Assembly (NCBI GenBank): GCA_005879245.1
Contig: VBLA01000324.1
Coordinates: 1 to 7,032, forward strand
Reading direction: 5' to 3'
Length of the DNA: 7,032 bases
Source of the DNA: Deltaproteobacteria bacterium
GTDB lineage: Bacteria > Desulfobacterota > Binatia > DP-6
The notes below the pieces were generated by a model, which ran no database searches, was not told the origin of the DNA, and saw only the letters and a program-made list of their open reading frames with translations. A program made the position numbers and the translations under genes. Each line of letters begins with the position of its first letter. The first letter of the stretch is position 1. Positions 1-6,646 of this stretch are shown one piece after another.

Positions 1-390
1 GACGCGAGCGTCCTCGGATCGATCACCAAGCCGATCTTGATCCAGGGCGGCTCCCTCGACACGACGACGCCGTTCGCCTCGGAGCAGCTCGCGCCGTTCC
101 AGAGCCTGCCGTCGGGCGCGCCCGTCGTCGGGCTCGCCGAGCTCATCGGCGCGGGTCACTTCACCTTCTCGGACATCTGCGAGGTGCCGCGCAACCTCGT
201 CGGTTTCATCGGCGGCTTCGACGAGGCGTGCGAGCCGCGGCACCTCCCCTGGCGCCACGCGCACGACATCATCAACTACCTCGCCGAGAACTTCTTCGAT
301 GCGACGCTCAGGCAGGACCGTGCCGCTCTCAGGCGGCTCAAGCCCCGCGCCCTGGCGTCGATCCCCGACCTGATCTACCAGCGGAAGTGA
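1..390 (+). CDS. Alpha/beta hydrolase (dienelactone hydrolase / PAF-acetylhydrolase-like), C-terminal part
   Basis: The reading frame is open from base 1 to the TGA at 388-390, so about 129 C-terminal residues of a longer protein are visible and the start lies outside the window. The segment carries two of the three expected catalytic positions: an acid strand and turn reading PILIQGGSLDTTTPF, with the probable catalytic Asp in SLDTT, and a GAGHFTFSD segment holding the probable catalytic His. The nucleophile Ser elbow must lie upstream. The order of these segments and the trailing helix that ends in a basic tail fit the serine hydrolase fold of the dienelactone hydrolase/PAF-acetylhydrolase-like group. 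These hydrolyse esters, but the substrate cannot be read from this piece. A TTG at 37 would be an in-frame start, but the protein fold clearly begins earlier. The gene converges on the fusion enzyme, with 70 bases between the two stops and no clear terminator hairpin. Confidence 0.8.
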   Translation, partial: DASVLGSITKPILIQGGSLDTTTPFASEQLAPFQSLPSGAPVVGLAELIGAGHFTFSDICEVPRNLVGFIGGFDEACEPRHLPWRHAHDIINYLAENFFDATLRQDRAALRRLKPRALASIPDLIYQRK

Positions 391-460
391 CGGAGACCGG
401 CGGACGTCGTCTCGACACCTTGCCCGAGAGCGCGAGGTCGCTGACGGCTCAAGACCCTAC

Positions 461-2485
461 CTACACCCACCCCCGCTGCCTCGCGTAGAAGATCGGTCCA
501 CCGAGATACATCGCGAAGCCGATCCCGAAGACGAACGCGAGGTCGCACTCCTCCTCGGAGGCGACGATCCTCCGATCGCAGAGCTCGCGCGCCTTCCGAT
601 AGAGCGCCCTGGCGCACCGCTCGACGATCTCGTCCTTCGCGGCCACACGGCCGCCGCGGTTCGGCACGAGCGCCGCGAGCCCCGGCCACACGCCCGTCTT
701 CTTCCCGTCGGTGTAGTCGTAGATGCCGGCGCCGCTCTTCACGCCGAAGCGCTTGGCCTCGCGGAGCTTCCACACGAGCGGCGGCGGGTCGATCGGCGTC
801 GCGGCGGCGATCGTGTCGAACATGCCGGCCGCGATGTCCAGGCCCGCCTGATCGCCGAGCTCGAACGGTCCCATTGGGAAGATCGCCTCGCGCATTGCGG
901 CGTCGATCGCCTCGACGGGCGTACCTTCCCGGTAGATCTTCTCGGCCTCGAGCATGTACGCGGCGAGGCCGGCGTTCACGAGGAAGCCGGGTGAGCCGTC
1001 CTGGAGGACGACGGGCGTCTTGTTGATGCTCCGCACGAACGCGTGCGCGGTCGCGACCGCGTCGTCGGCCGTGTCCTTCCCGCGGATCACCTCGACGAGC
1101 TGCATCATCGGGTGCTCGGCGGGACTGAAGAAGTGGAGGTTGAGGAAGTTCTTCGCGCGACCGCCGCCCTCGGCGAAGAAGCTGCCGAGGAGCCCGGGAC
1201 CCATCGAGCTCGAGTTCGAGGCGACGAGCCCCGCGGGGTTCATCCCCTTCCCGAGCGCGCGGTAGAACTCGGCCTTGATCTCGGGGTTCTCCATGCGCGC
1301 CTCGATCACGATGTCGCAGCTCTGGAGGTCCGTCAGGTTCGTCGTGACCTTCGCGCGCGCGAGCTTCGCGGCGAGGTCGGCCTGCGTCATGCTCCCCTTC
1401 TTCAGGGCGCGGCCGTACTTCGTCGTGAGCTTCTCCGGGACCGCGGGGACGAACTTCGCGATCGGCACGTGCGCGACGACGTCGTAGCCCGCCTCGAGCG
1501 CGAGCCACGCGATCGCGTTCCCCATGAAGCCGTCGGCGCCGTCGACGCCGACCCGCTTGATCGGGCGGGCCCGGCCCGGGAAGCTCTTCGGAAGCTTCTG
1601 CACCGACTGCTGCGTGTAGAAGAAGCGCATCCCGGCCTTGCCCTCGGCCGACGTGGCGACGTCGACGAAGGCATCGCGCTCGAGCTTGATCCCTTCGCGG
1701 AGCGGCAGCCCCGCGCCCTTCACCATCACGTCGAGCGCCACGTAGGGCGCGCGCGGGTTCGGACGGCCCATGGTGGCGCGCTGGATCATCGGCAGGATCA
1801 TGCCCTTCAACGCCTCCGCGTTCGCGAGGTCGGGCGGCGTCTCGCGCACGAGCCCGGGCACGGTCTCGCGGAGGTAGGTCTCGGCGAAGCGGTCGACGTC
1901 GGCGCCCGAGGGCACGAGGGCGTCGACCATCTTGATTGCGAGTGCCTCCTTCGCCCGGAAGTTCTTCCCCTGGAGGACGGCCGTGAAGCCCGCATCGCCG
2001 TTCACCGGATCAGCGGCGTTCACGAGGCCGCTCCGGCGGGGCATGCGCTGGGTCCCGCCGAGCCCGGGGAAGATGTTGAGGCGGATCTCCGGGAACCCGA
2101 CGGTCGACTGCTCGGTCGCGACGATCGCGCGACAGGCGAGCGCGAGCTCGTAGATGCCGCCGAGCGCGAGACCGTCGACGACGGCAAGCCATGGAATGGC
2201 GCTCTCCTCGATGGCGAAGAGGGCCGCGTGGCCGACGTCGATGAAGCCGCCGAGCTGCGCGCGATCAGCGCCCATGAGCTCGCCGATGTTGGCGCCCGCG
2301 CCGAGCCCGAATTTGTTGCCCTTCAGGATCACGCCGGCGAGCGGCGTCGTCGCGTGCGCCTTCGCGATCGCGGCGGTCACGGCCTGCAAATCGGTCACCG
2401 CCGCCTGCGAGAGCGTGTTCATCCCGCCGGAGTCGAAGGTCACCCAGGCGGTGCCGTTTCGGATGTCATGTTGGAAGAGGCCCAT
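461..2485 (-). CDS. Enoyl-CoA hydratase / 3-hydroxyacyl-CoA dehydrogenase fusion (FadB/FadJ-type)
   Basis: This 674-aa protein is a fatty-acid beta-oxidation multifunctional enzyme, expected to hydrate 2-enoyl-CoA and oxidise 3-hydroxyacyl-CoA in the cytoplasm. Residues ~1-290 form a crotonase domain: an oxyanion-type loop GLGAGANIGEL and both expected acidic residues, Glu113 (GGIYELAL) and Glu133 (GFPEIRLN). Residues ~310-495 are the NAD-binding dehydrogenase half with SNSSS, HFFSP (catalytic His451) and LVEVIRG (Glu465). ~500-674 is the C-terminal helical part, with PGFLVN (Asn504) and a duplicated-domain end GIGFAMYLGGPIFYAR. The length fits the family alpha subunit. I chose ATG 2485 because GAGGA lies 9 bases upstream; ATG 2494 directly abuts that site, and ATG 2557 adds a non-conserved leader. 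Oddities: the dinucleotide loop reads VDGADGFMG instead of the usual GxGxxG, and the acidic residue expected after strand 2 is absent (VVAHVP). No thiolase partner is in view. Domain assignment is secure; dehydrogenase activity is less certain. Confidence 0.9.
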   Translation of the reverse strand: MGLFQHDIRNGTAWVTFDSGGMNTLSQAAVTDLQAVTAAIAKAHATTPLAGVILKGNKFGLGAGANIGELMGADRAQLGGFIDVGHAALFAIEESAIPWLAVVDGLALGGIYELALACRAIVATEQSTVGFPEIRLNIFPGLGGTQRMPRRSGLVNAADPVNGDAGFTAVLQGKNFRAKEALAIKMVDALVPSGADVDRFAETYLRETVPGLVRETPPDLANAEALKGMILPMIQRATMGRPNPRAPYVALDVMVKGAGLPLREGIKLERDAFVDVATSAEGKAGMRFFYTQQSVQKLPKSFPGRARPIKRVGVDGADGFMGNAIAWLALEAGYDVVAHVPIAKFVPAVPEKLTTKYGRALKKGSMTQADLAAKLARAKVTTNLTDLQSCDIVIEARMENPEIKAEFYRALGKGMNPAGLVASNSSSMGPGLLGSFFAEGGGRAKNFLNLHFFSPAEHPMMQLVEVIRGKDTADDAVATAHAFVRSINKTPVVLQDGSPGFLVNAGLAAYMLEAEKIYREGTPVEAIDAAMREAIFPMGPFELGDQAGLDIAAGMFDTIAAATPIDPPPLVWKLREAKRFGVKSGAGIYDYTDGKKTGVWPGLAALVPNRGGRVAAKDEIVERCARALYRKARELCDRRIVASEEECDLAFVFGIGFAMYLGGPIFYARQRGWV

Positions 2486-2807
2486 AGGGATCATTCCTCG
2501 CTGAGGCGCGGTCGCGATGCAAGCGTGCATGACCATCGTCGCGACCCCGGGTCTCACCCCCGCGAGTTCTTCTCCTCGGGACGTGCACGGGCCGGGGATC
2601 GGTGGCGACCATCGCCCGGGCGTGAGCTCGACGCCGAGGCTTCCGACGGCGCCGCCCCCGGCGAGACGGAAGAACGTGCCCAGGGGGGCCTACAGGTTGC
2701 CCGCGCGACGGGGCAGGTAGCTCGCTGTTGCGACCCAGCGCCCCGGCCGCGGAAACCCGCGCTGATGCGGTACCGTCGACGGCGCGGGCCTGGCTGCGCC
2801 GGCCGCC
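2486..2807. other. Non-coding GC-rich spacer between fusion enzyme and transposase remnant
   Basis: I see no supportable gene here. Frames that stay open on either strand translate into Arg/Pro/Gly-rich text without family motifs, as expected for random high-GC sequence. The first bases upstream of 2485 contain the ribosome binding site of the fusion enzyme, so its promoter should lie within this stretch on the minus strand, but I cannot pick out -35/-10 boxes. The right end holds the palindrome listed separately. If the IS91 assignment is correct, part of this region may be the left end of that element. Confidence 0.5.
2756..2788. repeat. Nested inverted repeat upstream of the IS91 remnant
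   Basis: CCCGCGC at 2756-2762 is the exact reverse complement of GCGCGGG at 2782-2788, giving a 7-bp GC-only stem around 19 bases. The enclosed segment itself contains the perfect 8-bp palindrome CGGTACCG at 2768-2775, followed by GTCGAC. The structure ends 19 bases before the GTG of the transposase remnant. It could be a terminal hairpin of the element or an operator, but short inverted repeats are frequent at this GC content, so the function is unproven. Confidence 0.4.
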
Positions 2808-2894
2808 GTGAATGCCGCGACCTACCGGCCTCGCGCGGCCGAAGGTGCCGTCCTCTACCCCGTCGTCCGCGATCACCTCGATCCCTTCCGCGAG
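2808..2894 (+). pseudogene. IS91-family transposase, N-terminal remnant
   Basis: From the GTG at 2808 the frame reads an AATYRPRAAEGAVLYPVVRD-type start, followed by HLDPFRE. This YRPR...LY.VV..HL..F pattern is, from my knowledge of the family, characteristic of the N-terminus of IS91-type (HUH/Y2) transposases, just ahead of their zinc-binding domain. About 29 residues match; after FRE the frame stays open to a stop at 3158 but no longer resembles the family: the Cys-rich zinc-binding segment, the HUH motif and the catalytic tyrosines are all missing. The insertion has therefore been cut back to its 5' end, or recombined with the sequence that follows. It stands immediately before the low-GC methyltransferase segment, which fits a mobile-element boundary. 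No matching right end is visible in the window. The call rests on a short match. Confidence 0.6.
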
Positions 2895-3084
2895 CCCATG
2901 GTGAGCGACGGTTGCTGGGCAACGACGCGAGCCAATCTAGGAAGGAGAGCCACCCGAACGGATATCACGCGCTCCTTCGGCGGCACCGATGAGCCGGTAG
3001 GGCGACTGGTTCGCCGACGCCCTCGGGGCGGCTGGACGACGAACGAGGTCGCGCGATACTGTGGTACGTCGCACCGAATGATCG
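2895..3084. other. Spacer between transposase remnant and methyltransferase
   Basis: No gene is supported. The transposase frame runs on but without family character. An AGGAAGGAGAG purine run at 2938-2948 looks like a ribosome binding site, yet no start codon follows at a useful distance. GAAGGAG there is complementary to CTCCTTC at about 2971-2977, which could form a loose hairpin. Confidence 0.4.
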
Positions 3085-3876
3085 ATGAGCGTGATCCTCA
3101 GATGGCTTTGGCGGGCCAATCCCTCCGCCAGAAGAGTCCTCGCGGCCAAGATTCATGATGGTGTCAACGAGGGTGTACTGACGAACCCTCACATCGCTGC
3201 CAAGTTCTATCCGTATTTGCCACATCGTACGTCGTATCTGATACGGCCACCCAGCCGTCGGCGCGATTACCGGTCCGAGTTGGTCGTCCCCCCGCGAGAA
3301 CTTTGGTGGGGCTACGCCGAAACCCCGGAACAGTACCTTGCTATGGGCCAGCTATTCGTCGAGAGCATGAAGGAGGTTCTTCAAACCTCGGGCACTCCAG
3401 TTCAGGCGTACAACAAAATTCTGGATTTTGGCTGCGGCTCGGGAATCATGATTCGATGGCTTTCCGACTTGGCGGAGAGGGGCGACGTCTGGGGAGTGGA
3501 TATCAGCAGCGAACATATGCTCTGGTGTCAACAGCATCTCAGCCCGCGGCTGATGGAGCTCAGGCGAATTGTCCGACCTGGTGGCAGGCTCTATCTGACG
3601 ATCCAGGACGAGCGCTCCATCGAGCTATGTATGGCGGCCAACCATAACCCGCCGGTGGCGGAACTCCTGCGCGCTTACGACGAGGAGAGTCATTTTATGA
3701 GTACAGGTTACGACTTCTTCACCATCAACAGGACACCCGGTCAGGGGGGCCCGGGTCAAGCGCAAGTGTTCTACCGTAGAGACTACGTGCGCCGACACTG
3801 GGGGCTGTACCTCAACGTCGTCTCGCTCACGCCGGAACGCTACGATATTCAAACTGCGGTCTTGCTTGAACGGTGA
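3085..3876 (+). CDS. Class I SAM-dependent methyltransferase with central deletion
   Basis: The 263-aa product carries the Rossmann-type methyltransferase signature: motif I at residues 112-120 (ILDFGCGSG), which binds S-adenosylmethionine, and the strand-2 acid Asp139 in VWGVDIS that normally contacts the ribose. A later RRIVRPGGRLYLTI segment (160-173) is the usual post-motif-III strand. Between HLSP (~154) and RLMELRR (~155) the family normally has roughly 40-60 residues that include the adenine-contacting acidic segment and the FD.I strand; here they are absent and the frame continues intact. The C-terminal half looks normal and ends in QTAVLLER. The ATG at 3085 is the first start after an in-frame TGA at 3079, but has no evident Shine-Dalgarno. 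GC is low here (29 of 60 bases at 3361-3420), which points to acquisition. Such enzymes often sit in glycan clusters, but none is in view. Without the missing core the protein is probably inactive. Confidence 0.75.
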   Translation: MSVILRWLWRANPSARRVLAAKIHDGVNEGVLTNPHIAAKFYPYLPHRTSYLIRPPSRRRDYRSELVVPPRELWWGYAETPEQYLAMGQLFVESMKEVLQTSGTPVQAYNKILDFGCGSGIMIRWLSDLAERGDVWGVDISSEHMLWCQQHLSPRLMELRRIVRPGGRLYLTIQDERSIELCMAANHNPPVAELLRAYDEESHFMSTGYDFFTINRTPGQGGPGQAQVFYRRDYVRRHWGLYLNVVSLTPERYDIQTAVLLER

Positions 3877-4075
3877 CGGCGTGTGTTTTTGCGACTACCC
3901 GCTCCGATGCGCTCAGCCCTGCCGGCACCGACATGCTGCGCGATGAAGGTGGTCGTGAACTCTCCGGTGCCGACATTCGACGTGGCCCAGATAGGTGAGC
4001 GCCTTCTCCATGCCCGCCGAATCTTCTCCTGCACCTCGTTGCGGATGCCGTTCGGAGACGGCTAAGGGTCGACAC
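3877..4075. other. Intergenic region upstream of threonine aldolase
   Basis: I cannot support a gene in these 199 bases. Short frames on both strands exist but show no recognisable motif. The composition stays nearer the methyltransferase than the GC-rich aldolase, so the compositional change seems to fall close to 4070. An AAGGG at 4064-4068, seven bases before ATG 4076, is a plausible weak ribosome binding site for the aldolase. Confidence 0.4.
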
Positions 4076-4968
4076 ATGAAGCCGATTGACCTCCGCAGCG
4101 ACACGGTGACCCGTCCGTCCCCCGAGATGCGCGCGGCGATGGCGGCCGCGGAAGTCGGGGATGACGTCTACGGCGAGGATCCGACCGTCAACCGCCTCGA
4201 AGCGATCGCGGCGGAGCGCCTCCGCACGGAAGCCGCGCTCTTCGTCTGCAGCGGGACGCAGAGCAACCTTTTGGCTCTGCTCGCCCACTGCGAGCGCGGC
4301 GACGAGTACATCGTCGGGCAGCAGGCGCATACGTACAAGTTCGAGGGCGGCGGCGCGGCGGTCGTCGGCAGCATCCAGCCGCAACCGCTCGACTTCGAGC
4401 CCGACGGCTCACTCGATCTCGGCAAGGTCGAGGCCGCGATCAAGCCGCTCTCCATCTCGACGGCGCCCGCATTTTCAATGCGGCGGTGCACCTCGGCGTC
4501 TCGGTCACCGAGATCAGCCGGCCCTTCGACTCGGTGTCGGTGTGTCTCTCGAAGGGCCTCGGCGCGCCGGTCGGGTCGGTGCTCTGTGGCTCGCGGGCGC
4601 TGGTGGCGCGGGCCCGCCGCTGGCGGAAAGTGCTCGGCGGCGGCATGCGGCAGGCGGGCGTGCTCGCGGCGGCGGGGATCCACGCGCTCGCGCGAAACGT
4701 CGAGCGGCTCGCCGAAGATCACGAGAACGCCCGCTTGCTCGCCGAAGGTCTTGCCGGGATCGACGGTCTCGGCGTCGCACCGGTGCAGACGAACATGGTC
4801 TACGTCACCGTCGCCCCGGGCCGGTCGGCGCCGCTTCGCGAGCACCTCGCGAAGCGTGGCATGTTCGTGCGCGGCGAAGGAACGATCCGGCTCGTCACCC
4901 ATCTGGACGTCGACCGGAGCGACGTCGCGCGCTTCGTCGGCGCAGTGAAGGAGTTCCACGCATCGTGA
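4076..4968 (+). pseudogene. ltaE: Low-specificity L-threonine aldolase, internal deletion with frameshift
   Basis: Two frames together spell a PLP-dependent threonine aldolase, which cleaves L-threonine/allo-threonine to glycine and acetaldehyde. From ATG 4076 the first frame gives DLRSDTVTRPS, GDDVYGEDPTVN, CSGTQSNLLALLAHCERGDE and SIQPQPLDF, all hallmark segments, to about AAIKP at 4447. The protein then resumes one frame over with ALHLDGARIFNAAV (from about 4447), CLSKGLGAPVGS (PLP Lys codon 4552-4554), WRKVLGGGMRQ and RLVTHLDVDRS, ending at the TGA of 4966-4968. Compared from memory with E. coli LtaE, about 39 residues are missing at the junction, including the LENTHNG segment near the active site. 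The loss is not a multiple of three, so translation from ATG 4076 goes out of frame. Start choice rests on the DLRSDTVTR beginning and AAGGG seven bases upstream. Either a genuine pseudogene or an assembly error. Confidence 0.88.
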
Positions 4969-5183
4969 GATCCGCAGCCATCGGTCCCACAGGATTCGTC
5001 GCGCGAAGGAGACGGTCGAGCAACCCGCTCGTGGCGGATGCTCGTCGACACCACGGACACGGCTCAGGCGCAGGTGTCAGCCGATGCGTTCGAGGCGCCA
5101 CGCCAGCTGGACGCCTTGTCCACTACGGATGCGTTTCAGGCGATCACGTCACCGGCGGGATCGAAGACGTGCCCGAGGTCGTC
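4969..5183. other. Intergenic region between aldolase and DUF1993 gene
   Basis: No gene is supported in these 215 bases; the two flanking genes converge here. Frames on both strands are open but lack family character. I see no clear GC-hairpin plus T-tract terminator for either gene. Confidence 0.4.
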
Positions 5184-5693
5184 TCAGCCCTCCTTCGTCG
5201 GAATCGAGCCGATGAAGTCCATCTTGCCGAGATCGACGCCGTTGTGACGGAGGATCGCGTACGCCATCGTCGCATGGAAGAAGAAGTTCGGTACCGCCAC
5301 GTGCACCAGGTAGTCGTCACCACGGAGCCAATTCCCGCCGAGCCAGGGCGGAGCGACCTTCCGCTCCTCGGCGCCGGCCAGGTCCGCCGGCCGGACCGTC
5401 TCGAGGAACCCGAGGCACTTCTGGATCCGCTGCCGCAGCTCGGCGAACGTCTGCTCCGTGTCCGGGTGCGACGGTGGCTGCTTGCCGCCGAGGTACGCGG
5501 CCGCGTACTTCGCCTGGTCGCAGGCCGACTGCACCTGGCGGACGAACGGGTACTGGTCCGGCGCCAGCCGGGCCTGGGCCAGGACGTCGACCTCGAAGGA
5601 CTTGGCCTTCGCATGCGCGGTGGCTTTGTCCATCCAGCGCTCGACGTTCTGCAGGGTCTTGGCGAACAGCCGGATGGCATCGTCGTGGTTCAT
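5184..5693 (-). CDS. DUF1993 domain-containing protein
   Basis: This complete 169-aa protein matches the DUF1993 family in length and in its parts: an N-terminal helix DDAIRLFAKTLQNVERWMDK, a mid-protein segment AKYAAAYLGGKQPP (61-74), and a strongly conserved C-terminal helix NFFFHATMAYAILRHNG followed by VDLGKMDFIG (136-161). The family is a small all-helical fold with no established biochemical function; there is no signal peptide or membrane segment, so a cytoplasmic location is inferred. The start at ATG 5693 is chosen because GAGGAGGA stands 4 bases upstream, a very strong ribosome binding site; an upstream ATG at 5729 would add a basic leader that ignores this site. Unlike its neighbours this gene is intact. 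It converges on the aldolase pseudogene and diverges from the small ORF at 5767. Confidence 0.88.
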   Translation of the reverse strand: MNHDDAIRLFAKTLQNVERWMDKATAHAKAKSFEVDVLAQARLAPDQYPFVRQVQSACDQAKYAAAYLGGKQPPSHPDTEQTFAELRQRIQKCLGFLETVRPADLAGAEERKVAPPWLGGNWLRGDDYLVHVAVPNFFFHATMAYAILRHNGVDLGKMDFIGSIPTKEG

Positions 5694-5766
5694 GCGATCC
5701 TCCTCTCGTGGCACCGGACGGTAGCCCACGGCGTAGCCTCAAGCGACCCCCCCTGGAGGTGCATGC

Positions 5767-5877
5767 GTGCCCATGCGTCTCGCCGGGACGATCATCTCCA
5801 TCGTCCCAGTCGCCGGCAACGTGGCCAACGACGCCATCGGCAAAGCGGCGAACTTCGTGGGCGACGTGCCGATCTGA
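5767..5877 (+). CDS. Possible 36-aa small protein
   Basis: A GTG at 5767 follows a GGAGG (5755-5759) by seven bases and opens a 36-codon frame ending at TGA 5875-5877. The product begins MPMRLAGTIISIVPVAG and continues NVANDAIGKAANFVGD: a moderately hydrophobic N-terminal segment then a small-residue amphipathic stretch. I recognise no family. Good ribosome binding site placement and non-Arg-rich composition set it apart from the shadow frames around it, but at this length it may be chance, or the leftover 5' end of a larger gene. The ATG at 5773 is an alternative start. Confidence 0.3.
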   Translation: MPMRLAGTIISIVPVAGNVANDAIGKAANFVGDVPI

Positions 5878-5989
5878 GGCGAGGCACTGCTACATCGCCG
5901 CGTCTCGTGACGGAGGACCGGCGAGGGTGGTAGGACCCGATGGGGCGTTCCGTTACCTGCGCAGGATCGTCGCGACTACCCGGTCAGAT

Positions 5990-6493
5990 TCAGCCGCAAA
6001 CGTGGAGGGCAGGATTGCTCATCGACGGGTTGCAGTGCAGACCCATCCCGCTGCAACAGTCATTGTCCGTATCACACAGGTTCCCTTGGAGTCCGCACGG
6101 CACGCACACGAGCGCGCAGGCTGCTCTCCCACCGGTGTCGAGGCACGCCCGCCCCTGAGGGCAGTCCACGACTGACCGGCAACTGTGAGTCAGGTCGAAC
6201 GTGGTGGGGTCAGTGCAGATGAATCGACCAGAGTCCGCACCTCCCGCCACTTCCGGAAAACATTCGCCCCGGTCATTCTGGCAGTTGCACAAACCCCCGG
6301 AGGACACGCATTGAGAAGGGAGCGTGGTAGAGGTGGTCGTGGTGCAGTCGCAGAGCGGTGAAGCTATTTGCTTTTCCCTGCGATGACACCTGTCGACACG
6401 CATGACGACGATGCCGTTTCTCCGTTCACAGAACTGCATCGGTGTTGCCGTTGAGCTGAGAGCCAGCACCCCGACTGTCATGAGGACCCGCAC
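5990..6493 (-). CDS. Secreted cysteine-rich protein with TTTTSTTLP linker
   Basis: The product is 167 aa from the GTG at 6493. Residues ~1-17 (VRVLMTVGVLALSSTA) look like a signal peptide with a Sec-type A-x-A-like end (S-T-A); there is no lipobox Cys at the right place. After a short basic Cys-containing stretch comes the linker CDCTTTTSTTLPSQC, then a Cys-rich region with 20 Cys in the whole protein, ending in a knottin-like GNLCDTDNDCCSGMGLHC plus a final Cys near the C-terminus. The pattern implies an extracellular or periplasmic disulfide-stabilised protein. No enzymatic motif is visible and function is unknown. I chose GTG 6493 because GGAGG lies nine bases upstream and directly precedes the hydrophobic segment; the frame remains open to an ATG at 6616, but that leader is Arg-rich and lacks character. 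Lower GC than flanking genes suggests separate origin. It is 153 bases downstream of the oxidoreductase remnant on the same strand. Confidence 0.65.
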   Translation of the reverse strand: MRVLMTVGVLALSSTATPMQFCERRNGIVVMRVDRCHRREKQIASPLCDCTTTTSTTLPSQCVSSGGLCNCQNDRGECFPEVAGGADSGRFICTDPTTFDLTHSCRSVVDCPQGRACLDTGGRAACALVCVPCGLQGNLCDTDNDCCSGMGLHCNPSMSNPALHVCG

Positions 6494-6507
6494 GGAGGAG
6501 AACCTCC
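6494..6507 (-). promoter_or_regulatory. Ribosome binding site within a short hairpin
   Basis: Read on the minus strand just before GTG 6493 the sequence is GGAGG-TTCT-CCTCC-GTG. The GGAGG ribosome binding site is exactly complementary to the CCTCC that abuts the start codon, giving a 5-bp GC-rich stem with a four-base loop. Folding would mask the ribosome binding site. It may limit translation or be coincidental. Confidence 0.4.
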
Positions 6508-6646
6508 AGCGGACTTTGTCCGACTCTTTCGAGCTGAACGAACGAGGCCCGTCCACAGGGCGAACTCTACTCGCCCTCGGCACGTTTCGGCAATGCTTCC
6601 GCGCGAGCCGGGGCACGGGACGAGCTGGTGGCGTCCACCCCCCTCC

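Noticed and set aside
391..460. Bidirectional terminator expected between convergent genes
   Set aside because: No convincing GC stem followed by T residues on either strand.
375..1508. 377-codon minus-strand frame overlapping the fusion enzyme
   Set aside because: Same strand, different frame; extreme Arg content and no family resemblance.
2938..2977. GAAGGAG / CTCCTTC inverted repeat with a strong purine run
   Set aside because: Loop of over 20 bases, no T-tract, no start codon at usable distance; not a supported terminator or ribosome binding site.
1043..2992. Long open plus-strand frame opposite the fusion enzyme
   Set aside because: It is the antisense shadow of a gene with clear family motifs; its translation is Arg/Glu/His/Leu-rich low-complexity text typical of high-GC shadow frames.
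3849..4034. Minus-strand frame with TSNVGTGEFTTTFIAQHVG
   Set aside because: Less Arg-rich than other shadows, but short, lacking a ribosome binding site and unrecognised; not enough to call a gene.
5136..5177. Minus-strand text LGHVFDPAGDVIA then stop, resembling the end of a glyoxalase-type domain, in frame just after the DUF1993 stop
   Set aside because: Only about 13 residues match a loose pattern, with nothing upstream to support a domain; likely chance.
4161..5933. Very long open plus-strand frame spanning aldolase and DUF1993 gene
   Set aside because: It overlaps two recognisable genes in other frames and translates to Arg/Ser-rich text with no motif.
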